Assembly (NCBI GenBank): GCA_030834835.1
Contig: JAUQXD010000618.1
Coordinates: forward strand, 1 to 6,626
Direction of reading: 5' to 3'
Source of the DNA: Thermoflexales bacterium
GTDB lineage: Bacteria; Chloroflexota; Anaerolineae; Fen-1058
Length of the DNA: 6,626 bases
Part shown: positions 1 through 5,166 of the stretch, one piece after another
Position numbering within the stretch: the stretch's first letter is position 1
How the letters are laid out: each line of letters opens with the position of its first letter
The notes under the pieces: model-generated
The model's input: the letters and a program-made list of their open reading frames with translations, nothing else
The model's database searches: none
Told to the model about the DNA's origin: nothing
Made by a program: the position numbers and the translations under genes

Positions 1-2893
1 CGCGCAGCACGTCCAGACCGGCCGCGTCGGTCGTCTGGCTGGCCTGCAAATTGAGCAGGCTGTACACCACCTGTAGATTGTTCTTGACCCGGTGATGGAT
101 TTCTTTCAGCAGCACTTCTTTTTCCAGCAGCGAGGCTTTCAGTTTTTCCTCGGCGCGTTTGCGCTCCGTGATGTCCAGCCAGACGGTGAGCGCGCCCGCA
201 AAACTGCCGGTAGCGTCCAGCTGCGGCGTCGCCGTTACGATGAGATTGCGGTGTTCGCCGTCAGGCCGGATGATTTCCAGATCGTAGGTGCTGCGTTCGC
301 CGCGCCGCCGCCGATCGGTTTGCGCGCGAACCTGGGCAAATTGTTCCGGCGACGTGAACTCGCGCAGGTTGTGTCCGACCAGATCGTCGACGCCAAAGAT
401 CGTGTTGGCGGCCGGATTGGCAAAGCGGCAGATCTCGAGAGGATCGATCAGGCTGACGCCTTCACCCTGGCTTTCGATCAGCGTGCGGAAGCGCGCCTCG
501 CTGTCACGCAGATCAGCCTGCGCACGCAGCCGCACAATGGCAAAGCCGACGTGATAGGCAATCGTCTGCGCCACCTGTGTCTCGGTGAAGTGATGAGGCT
601 GGTTGTAGTAGATCATAAACTTGCCCAGCAGCTGGCCCTGGTTGACAAGCGGAATGAACCCCAGCGCGCGCAGTCCTTCACCGATAATGATCGGCCGCAG
701 GCCCGCCAGGCTTGGCTCCGCTTCAACATCTTCGACCAACACCGGCTGTGGATCGACGGCGTCGCGCGGCCACGGGCTGTGGCCTTCGGTGTGCTGCCGG
801 TACCGATCGGATAAGCCGCGCCACGCTTTGAAGCGCATGACGCCATCGCGATCACACAATAGGATCGCGGCGCGATCGGCGTGAGTGGTTCGCAGCAGCG
901 TATCGAGCGCGGATTGGAACGTATCATCGATTGAGACGGCCCGGGCCACCGCATCGCTAAGCTGATAGATCGCCTGCAGTTGATCGAGTTGCAGCTGCGC
1001 CGCCTCCATCAAACGCGCGTTAGTGAGCGCCAGCGTCGCGTGCTGGGCATAGTCTTGAACCGTGCGAAACTCGGCTTCGGAGAACGGCAATTCGTCGTCG
1101 TCGCGGTCCAGGCTGAGCACGCCGATGACGTGCCCGCGGCTGATCAGGGGGGCACACACCATGGCGCGCAGATGTTCGTTGCCCGGCAGAAAGCGATACC
1201 GTGGATCAGGACGGACATCGTCAATGTTGATGCTCTGGCCAGTGTGTGCTACCCAGCCGGCGATACCTTCACCCAGGGCAAACTGTGTGGCAGAGGCCGT
1301 GTTCGGGAGGTTATGCATCGCCTGCATGGTGAGGTGGGTGCCCGAATCGTCCAACAGCCACAGCGAACCATGCCGGGCATGGATTAGCGCGGCGACGTTG
1401 TCGACAATCAAGCCCAGCAGGTCGGGCACGTGCATCGTGGAGTTGATGGCGCGGGTCACTTCGATCAACGCGGCGTTGTGATCGGCCTGTTGCGTGGCGC
1501 GGGCATAGAGGCGCGCGTTTTCAATGGCAATCGCGGCCTGCTGCGCGATGCTCTGGCACAGCGCAATCTCATCGGCGGAAAATTCCCGTGCGCGGCGGCT
1601 TTCCCACAGGTCCGCATAGCCGATGCTTTGATGTTTGACGACCAGTGGAATTTTCAAAGTTGAGCGGCCATCGTTCTCGATCAGATGCGCGCGCCGTCCG
1701 GGGTGAATTGCCGGGTCATCGATCTGCGTCGTAATCGGCAGGCCGGGGACGAGCCACCGATCAAGATCATCGCCAAATTCCTGCGCGATGCGGTAGCTGT
1801 GGCCGATGTCCGATAGTTTTTCGCGCGGCGCGGCAGTGGCGGAGATCCATTCGGCCAGGACGATGGCTGTGCCGGTGCGCGTCTGCCACTCCAGAATAAA
1901 GGTGCTGGTGACATCGATGGCGCGGCCCATCTCTTCGGCCAGGCGGTGCAGTACGACCGACAGATCGAGGCTGGATGAGATGGCTGAACTGGCCGCCAGC
2001 AAAGCAGCCTGCCGGGCGGTCTGTCGCTGCAACGCCAGGAATTGATCGTGCTCGCGCTGTTCGGTCGCTTTGCGGTCGGTGATGTCCGTCGCCAGGGCTA
2101 CCACGACCGGCTGACCGAAATAGGTGCCGGGATACAGATGCACGTCCTTCGGAAAGATTTCGCCGTTGCGGCGTTTGCCCCAGAATTCAAAACTTTGCGG
2201 TTCACCGGCAAAGGCGCGCTGCACATGAGCAAGGACGGCAGTCTGATCGTTGCGATCGGGCGCGGCCAGAATGGCCGGCTCTGCTCCGATGAAATACTCG
2301 CGAGGATAACCGTACATTTTTACCGCGCCGTCGTTCACGGCGATGAAGCGCCCCGTCTGATCTTGAATGTAGATCGCGTCGTCGATGCTGTTGAACAGGC
2401 CGCGATAGCTCGCTTCGCTGGCGTGCAACGCCGCTATCTGCGCTTTGCGCTCGGTGATGTCGCGCAGCGTAATGATGCGGCTGCTCGTCTGACCGGTCGT
2501 GTCGCGCACGGCCGTCAGCCGCACGTCAAACACCTGCGGCCCGGCCGGGGTGGGCAGGACCAGTTCAATCGAATTGTCAACGGCCGGCGCGGGGTCGATC
2601 AATAGCCCGGCCAGGGCCGGCCAAATGTGTTGGATGGTCTGGCCGACGGGGTGATCGATGTCCGGCGTAATCAACTGCTGGGCGGCCGGATTCAGGTTCA
2701 CCACCCGATCAAAGTTGTCCACCACCACGATACCATCGCTTAGACCGTCAATGATGGTGTTGCGCGCCACGGAGAGAATGTCGCCGCGTCGGAGCTGAAT
2801 CGGCCTGTGCTTCGCTATCCAGATAGCGGCCAGCACCAGGCCGACACTCACGACGGCAAACACAATGGCGGGCAGCAGCGTCTGCGGGTTCAT
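1..2893 (-). CDS. Multi-sensor histidine kinase (TM-PAS-PAS-GAF-GAF-GAF-PAS-HisKA_2), C-terminus beyond window
   Basis: Sensor kinase that should autophosphorylate on a histidine and pass the phosphate to a response regulator; the signal and partner are unknown. The frame is open for 964 codons to the window edge. Residues 6-27 form one hydrophobic membrane segment with almost nothing outside it, so sensing is probably cytoplasmic. PAS domains lie at about 41-148 and 157-275, ending in the usual DITERK and DITDRK; GAF domains at about 296-460, 472-628 and 635-790 (GEGIAGWVA in the second is typical); a third PAS at about 797-913 ends in DITERKRAEE. The H-box at 930-943 (KEIHHRVKNNLQVV) is HisKA_2 type, with H934 in the HRxKN position as likely phosphoacceptor. 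The rest of this domain and the ATPase domain lie off the left edge. I chose the ATG at 2893 because GAAGG precedes it by 7 nt; in-frame ATGs at 2911 and 2932 lack such a site. It follows rpoD on the same strand, behind a terminator. No clear promoter was seen in the gap. Confidence 0.93.
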   Translation of the reverse strand, partial: MNPQTLLPAIVFAVVSVGLVLAAIWIAKHRPIQLRRGDILSVARNTIIDGLSDGIVVVDNFDRVVNLNPAAQQLITPDIDHPVGQTIQHIWPALAGLLIDPAPAVDNSIELVLPTPAGPQVFDVRLTAVRDTTGQTSSRIITLRDITERKAQIAALHASEASYRGLFNSIDDAIYIQDQTGRFIAVNDGAVKMYGYPREYFIGAEPAILAAPDRNDQTAVLAHVQRAFAGEPQSFEFWGKRRNGEIFPKDVHLYPGTYFGQPVVVALATDITDRKATEQREHDQFLALQRQTARQAALLAASSAISSSLDLSVVLHRLAEEMGRAIDVTSTFILEWQTRTGTAIVLAEWISATAAPREKLSDIGHSYRIAQEFGDDLDRWLVPGLPITTQIDDPAIHPGRRAHLIENDGRSTLKIPLVVKHQSIGYADLWESRRAREFSADEIALCQSIAQQAAIAIENARLYARATQQADHNAALIEVTRAINSTMHVPDLLGLIVDNVAALIHARHGSLWLLDDSGTHLTMQAMHNLPNTASATQFALGEGIAGWVAHTGQSINIDDVRPDPRYRFLPGNEHLRAMVCAPLISRGHVIGVLSLDRDDDELPFSEAEFRTVQDYAQHATLALTNARLMEAAQLQLDQLQAIYQLSDAVARAVSIDDTFQSALDTLLRTTHADRAAILLCDRDGVMRFKAWRGLSDRYRQHTEGHSPWPRDAVDPQPVLVEDVEAEPSLAGLRPIIIGEGLRALGFIPLVNQGQLLGKFMIYYNQPHHFTETQVAQTIAYHVGFAIVRLRAQADLRDSEARFRTLIESQGEGVSLIDPLEICRFANPAANTIFGVDDLVGHNLREFTSPEQFAQVRAQTDRRRRGERSTYDLEIIRPDGEHRNLIVTATPQLDATGSFAGALTVWLDITERKRAEEKLKASLLEKEVLLKEIHHRVKNNLQVVYSLLNLQASQTTDAAGLDVLR

Positions 2894-2900
2894 GCTGTGG

Positions 2901-2905
2901 CCTTC
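2901..2905 (-). promoter_or_regulatory. Ribosome binding site of the histidine kinase
   Basis: On the minus strand GAAGG lies 7 nt before the ATG at 2893. It is the only purine-rich match near the three candidate starts (2893, 2911, 2932) and therefore decides the start. An in-frame TGA upstream of 2932 closes the frame. Confidence 0.55.
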
Positions 2906-2960
2906 GATCATCTGATGAGGAACGCCAGCCATGCGGGGCCGGACAACAGGCTGAAAGCAA

Positions 2961-2989
2961 AACCGAGCTTCTCAAAACGAAGCCCGGTT
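2961..2989 (-). terminator. Rho-independent terminator after rpoD
   Basis: Inverted repeat with 11-nt arms (2961-2971 and 2979-2989) and a 7-nt loop. Read on the minus strand the arms are AACCGGGCTTC and GAAGCTCGGTT, which pair fully in RNA with one G-U, followed by a broken T-run (TTTTGCTTTC). It starts 7 nt past the rpoD stop codon and ends well before the kinase start. This is the expected place for an intrinsic terminator and suggests that rpoD and the kinase are not simply cotranscribed. Confidence 0.8.
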
Positions 2990-2996
2990 GTGGTTG

Positions 2997-4235
2997 TTAC
3001 TCTCTTAGATAGTCTCTTAATTTTCGCGCGTGCGTGGGATGCCGCAAGCGCGACAGGGCCTGTGCTTCGATCTGTCGCACCCGCTCACGCGTGACGCCCA
3101 GTTTTTTGCCGACTTCTTCCAGCGTGTACGATTGCCCGTCCACCAGGCCATAGCGCAGCTGCAAAATGCGGACTTCACGCGGGGGCAGACTGTTGAGGAT
3201 GTCACTGATCTGTTCGCGCAGCATGTTCATCGTCACGGCTTCGATCGGCGCCACCGAATCTTCATCCATGATGAAGTCGCCCAGCACCGAATCTTCGTCT
3301 TCGTCGGTGGGCGTCTCCAGCGAGATGGGCCGGCGCGCGACCTGAATCATCTGCTCGGCCTTTTTCACCGGCACCTGCATCGCGCCCGCCAGTTCTTCGG
3401 GGTTGGGTTCGCGGCCCAGTTCCTGTGTCAACGTATGGCTGACGCGGATCAACTTATTGATCTGATCGCCCATGTGCACGGGCACGCGAATGGTGCGGCC
3501 CTGATCGGCGATGGCGCGCGTCACAGCCTGGCGAATCCACCATGTGGCGTACGTGCTGAATTTGTGGCCGCGATGATAATCGAACTTGCGCGCGGCGCGG
3601 ATCAGGCCGATGTTGCCTTCCTGGATCAAATCGAGAAACGGCACGCCGCGCCCGATGTACTTCTTGGCGACGCTGATCACTAGGCGGGAGTTGGCGGTGA
3701 TCAGATGCTCACGCGCCGCCTTGGCATCCTGCATGATGCCTTCCAGTTCAAACTTCTTCTTGGCGGTGATGCCGTCTTTTTGCAGGCGCTTCAGCGCATT
3801 CTTGCCGCGCTCGATGCGCTTGGCCAGCGCCACTTCTTCTTCGGCGATCAACAACGGAATGCGCCCGATCTCCTTGAGATACAGGCCTACGGTGTCGTCG
3901 GTCTCGATGGCGGCGACGGTGCCATCGTCGAGTTCATCCGAGATTTCTTCGTCTTCCGGGCCTTCCTCTTCCGGCGCGTCGCCCAGTTCGATGCCGTTCT
4001 CGGTCAGCGTGGCGAAGATTTCGTCCAGCTGATCGATATTGGTTTCCGCTTCGGGAAACGCCTCCAGCACTTCATCGTATGTGACATAGCCGCGCTCGCG
4101 CCCGATATTCAGCAACTGCTCTTCAGCGGCGCTCGTCACCACATCCTCGATCAAAGCCTCCCGGCTGATCGGTTCCTTCAATTCTTTGGGTTCTGCCGGT
4201 TCTTTGTCTTTGGTACTTTTAACTTTCGCTGCCAA
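2997..4235 (-). CDS. rpoD: RNA polymerase primary sigma factor (RpoD/SigA, group 1 sigma-70)
   Basis: Directs core RNA polymerase to housekeeping -10/-35 promoters. The 412-residue protein is complete. A lysine/glutamate-rich start is followed by a region 1.1-like domain at about 25-85 and an acidic linker at 86-113. Region 1.2 is at about 114-144 ([17 protein letters not shown]). A short connector of about 35 residues replaces the large insert seen in E. coli RpoD. Region 2 at about 178-250 carries [12 protein letters not shown] and [10 protein letters not shown], the core-binding and -10 recognition/melting elements. Region 3 spans about 251-330, and region 4 ends in the -35-binding helix-turn-helix [20 protein letters not shown] (371-390) and the typical LRDYLRE tail. 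Region 1.1 and the near-canonical regions 2.4 and 4.2 favour the primary factor over a group 2 paralogue. The start codon is TTG: an in-frame TAG lies 9 nt upstream, no ATG occurs nearby, and AGGGA sits 6 nt before it. It is transcribed divergently from hppA, with a likely leader of about 140 nt. Confidence 0.95.
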   Translation of the reverse strand: MAAKVKSTKDKEPAEPKELKEPISREALIEDVVTSAAEEQLLNIGRERGYVTYDEVLEAFPEAETNIDQLDEIFATLTENGIELGDAPEEEGPEDEEISDELDDGTVAAIETDDTVGLYLKEIGRIPLLIAEEEVALAKRIERGKNALKRLQKDGITAKKKFELEGIMQDAKAAREHLITANSRLVISVAKKYIGRGVPFLDLIQEGNIGLIRAARKFDYHRGHKFSTYATWWIRQAVTRAIADQGRTIRVPVHMGDQINKLIRVSHTLTQELGREPNPEELAGAMQVPVKKAEQMIQVARRPISLETPTDEDEDSVLGDFIMDEDSVAPIEAVTMNMLREQISDILNSLPPREVRILQLRYGLVDGQSYTLEEVGKKLGVTRERVRQIEAQALSRLRHPTHARKLRDYLRE

Positions 4236-4241
4236 TTGCGG

Positions 4242-4251
4242 TCCCTACCTC
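4242..4251 (-). promoter_or_regulatory. Ribosome binding site of rpoD (TTG start)
   Basis: The minus strand reads GAGGTAGGGA here. AGGGA ends 6 nt before the TTG, and GAGG lies 12 nt before it. The in-frame TAG (4247-4245) falls inside this stretch, so translation cannot begin further upstream in this frame. This fixes the unusual TTG as the most likely start. Confidence 0.6.
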
Positions 4252-4261
4252 ACGGCGCGGC

Positions 4262-4280
4262 CTGTTATCTGACACAACAG
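4262..4280 (-). promoter_or_regulatory. Small hairpin in the rpoD leader
   Basis: Five-base arms CTGTT (4262-4266) and AACAG (4276-4280) enclose a 9-nt loop. It directly follows the U-rich tail of the larger hairpin at 4286-4327 on the minus strand and ends about 26 nt before the rpoD start. Weak alone; worth noting only because it could compete with, or sit beside, the terminator-like structure. Confidence 0.35.
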
Positions 4281-4327
4281 AAATAAAGAGCACCTGTGCC
4301 CGCTTTGCAGTGGCGCACCGTGCTCTT
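4281..4327 (-). terminator. Terminator-like hairpin inside the rpoD leader (possible attenuator)
   Basis: Perfect 8-bp outer stem, arms at 4286-4293 and 4320-4327 (minus strand AAGAGCAC and GTGCTCTT). A further GTGC/GCAC pairing (4296-4299 with 4315-4318) lies inside. On the minus strand the hairpin runs directly into TTTATTTCTG, as an intrinsic terminator does; the plus strand has no T-run after it. It lies between the predicted rpoD promoter and the TTG start, with its tail ending 45 nt upstream of the start. It may attenuate rpoD, or insulate rpoD from upstream transcription if the real promoter is closer. Structure is seen; function is inferred. Confidence 0.55.
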
Positions 4328-4340
4328 GAGTCACCGCGCA

Positions 4341-4410
4341 AATAGATCATTGATCAGATTCACGTTACGACTAGAACGCTCTGTAATACTACAACATATT
4401 TTGATCTATT
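4341..4410. repeat. Inverted 9-bp repeat flanking the rpoD promoter core
   Basis: AATAGATCA (4341-4349) and its exact reverse complement TGATCTATT (4402-4410) bracket the predicted -10 and transcription start; the outer copy touches the first base of the -35 box. The inner copy also belongs to an 11-base palindrome GATCATTGATC (4345-4355). Spaced operator half-sites for a dimeric regulator are one explanation, chance in AT-rich DNA another. Confidence 0.3.
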
Positions 4411-4415
4411 GTCAA
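4386..4415 (-). promoter_or_regulatory. Predicted sigma-70-type promoter for rpoD
   Basis: On the minus strand a perfect -35 box TTGACA (4415-4410) is followed after 18 nt by TAGTAT (4391-4386), which matches the -10 consensus at four of six bases, including the key second A and last T. Transcription would start near 4379, giving a leader of about 140 nt. The surroundings are distinctly AT-rich compared with the rest of the window. RpoD would recognise this site itself, so autoregulation is plausible. Confidence 0.6.
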
Positions 4416-4489
4416 GCATATTGTTCCTGAATGGACAATTAGAAAATCTCGATTTATGTTTACATCAATCTTCTTTATACCACATCAGA

Positions 4490-4515
4490 CCCGATCGAGC
4501 CACTGGCCGATCGGG
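4490..4515. repeat. Strong palindromic hairpin upstream of the rpoD promoter
   Basis: CCCGATCG (4490-4497) pairs with CGATCGGG (4508-4515). Inside, GCC (4499-4501) pairs with GGC (4505-4507) around a 3-nt loop ACT, leaving one bulged A. That makes an 11-bp stem. No T-run follows on either strand, so it is a poor terminator. It could be a protein-binding palindrome or a piece of a repeat family. Confidence 0.5.
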
Positions 4516-4578
4516 AAACTCACCCTTGAGTATGTTATTCAGAAACTTGTCCGTGGGTGTCACAGGAGCACTGCGCCG

Positions 4579-4793
4579 TGTCATGCCGAGCGGAGCGAGG
4601 AATCTCTGGCCTGGCAGACAACGTGGCCGGTCGCGGCAGAGATTCCTCAGTCGCGGAAAAGAAGGCTCCTTCGGAATGACACCTGACGTGGCTGGCCGGG
4701 CCAGAGATTCCTCTTCACACACGCCCTGTCCGACGCATCGCGTCGGGGGCGCGCCGGGCGAAACGTTCCTCGGGATGACACCTGGCGTGGCTG
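4579..4793. repeat. Compound intergenic inverted-repeat element (GTCATGCCGAGCGGAGCGAG type)
   Basis: The left end TGTCATGCCGA (4579-4589) and TCGGAATGACA (4671-4681) are inverted copies with one mismatch, bounding a 103-bp unit. Inside, GAGGAATCTCTGGCC (4597-4611) is an exact 15-bp inverted match to 4699-4713 and a near-exact match to 4635-4648. The right half is present twice in direct orientation: AGAGATTCCTC at 4638-4648 and 4703-4713, and GGAATGACACCTG at 4673-4685 against GGGATGACACCTG at 4772-4784, each followed by a shared xCGTGGCTG end. The second copy is about 34 bp longer and carries a perfect 7-bp hairpin (CCGACGC 4730-4736, GCGTCGG 4740-4746). Repeats starting this way are widespread between genes in several bacterial phyla and are often mis-called as small proteins containing AERSEESL. 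No transposase is present, so a non-autonomous element is inferred. Confidence 0.75.
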
Positions 4794-4931
4794 AGTTTCT
4801 GCCCTCACACCTCACGTTGGAGGGCTTGTCGTCTCGGAATACCACGGCGATCCGTTCCTGATTTCCGAGTATGTTGCATAGCCTGGGCGTGGAACACCGC
4901 AATCGGCGTGCCAGAGCGTGAAAGCAATCAC

Positions 4932-4959
4932 TTGACTAACCTCTTTGATCAAGTACAAT
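4932..4959 (+). promoter_or_regulatory. Predicted sigma-70-type promoter for hppA
   Basis: TTGACT (4932-4937) and TACAAT (4954-4959), five of six consensus bases in each box, are separated by 16 nt. Transcription would begin near 4966, leaving a leader of about 200 nt before the GTG. The spacer contains TTGATCAAG, so CTTGA at 4931-4935 and TCAAG at 4949-4953 form a small inverted repeat over the promoter that might bind a regulator. Confidence 0.6.
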
Positions 4960-5112
4960 GTGCCCATCTTTAACGGCTTGAAGTTGTCTGGAACCGCTTA
5001 TTGCGGCATCACCCGGATTTCCTGTACCACGATATGTGCGCTTCCGAGGCTTGATGTGCCGGCTTCGGAAGTTTGATTGTGTACCTGCCCGTGCAGTGTT
5101 GATCGGTTCTGG

Positions 5113-5136
5113 AGCGATCCGCGGATGCGGATCGCT
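5113..5136 (+). promoter_or_regulatory. Perfect 10-bp hairpin just upstream of the hppA ribosome binding site
   Basis: AGCGATCCGC (5113-5122) and GCGGATCGCT (5127-5136) pair without mismatch around a GGAT tetraloop. The tail TTGGACACTTATTTC is only weakly T-rich, so a classical terminator is doubtful. It ends 19 nt before the Shine-Dalgarno sequence, which stays outside the stem. An expression platform, an RNA-stabilising structure or a protein-binding palindrome all remain possible. Confidence 0.5.
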
Positions 5137-5155
5137 TGGACACTTATTTCATCTC

Positions 5156-5162
5156 AAGGAGG
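5156..5162 (+). promoter_or_regulatory. Ribosome binding site of hppA (GTG start)
   Basis: AAGGAGG is a near-perfect Shine-Dalgarno sequence, 4 nt before the GTG at 5167. The spacing is on the short side. The next in-frame ATG is codon 52, after the first membrane helix, so the GTG is the only sensible start. Confidence 0.8.
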
Positions 5163-5166
5163 CAGC

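Larger units (their letters stand above)
4236..5166. other. Gene-free divergent intergenic region between rpoD and hppA
   Basis: These 931 bp hold no frame I would call a gene; the open frames between about 4409 and 4902 run through the repeat element and resemble no protein. Contents from left to right: rpoD leader with two hairpins (4262-4327), AT-rich rpoD promoter (4386-4415), a hairpin at 4490-4515, a compound repeat (4579-4793), a featureless stretch at about 4826-4930 just after a small 6-bp inverted repeat (GCCCTC 4801-4806 / GAGGGC 4820-4825), the hppA promoter (4932-4959) and the structured hppA leader up to 5166. Confidence 0.8.
4966..5166 (+). promoter_or_regulatory. Long structured 5' leader of hppA
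   Basis: About 200 nt without a gene between the predicted start of transcription and the GTG. Three hairpins can be seen: CCGC/GCGG (4994-4997, 5003-5006); CTTCCGA/TCGGAAG (5041-5047, 5065-5071), which has an inner GGC/GCC and is followed by TTTGATTG; and a perfect 10-bp stem at 5113-5136. The length and ordered hairpins resemble a cis-regulatory leader, but I do not recognise any named riboswitch class. Strand and borders depend on the predicted promoter. Confidence 0.4.

Noticed and set aside
92..814. Long plus-strand open frame (240 codons)
   Set aside because: It lies opposite the kinase, whose minus-strand frame is continuous and carries recognisable GAF and PAS domains. The plus-strand product has no domain pattern.
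980..1387. Plus-strand open frames across the kinase gene (also 2042-2605)
   Set aside because: Antisense shadows of the GAF and PAS coding sequence in high-GC DNA; no ribosome binding site or protein-like motif.
3030..4286. Plus-strand open frames opposite rpoD (3030-3683, 3586-4032, 3705-4286)
   Set aside because: Antisense to a clearly conserved sigma factor, with low-complexity products.
4366..4385. LexA/SOS-like box near the rpoD start of transcription (TAGAACGCTCTGTA)
   Set aside because: Only the GAAC half matches; the second half is not GTTC, so it fails the Gram-positive-type consensus, and no CTG-N10-CAG site was found.
4579..4793. CRISPR array
   Set aside because: The repeated blocks are only two, unequal in spacing and mutually inverted in part, with no regular spacers and no cas genes nearby.
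4409..4902. Possible small proteins in the intergenic region, on both strands
   Set aside because: Their sequence comes from the repeat element (a frame reading CHAERSEESLAW is a known artefact of this repeat type). There is no ribosome binding site, and every overlapping frame is equally open.
4236..5166. tRNA or other standard RNA gene in the intergenic region
   Set aside because: No cloverleaf with the GTTCGA-type T-arm and matching acceptor stem could be found; the hairpins present do not assemble into a known RNA by eye.
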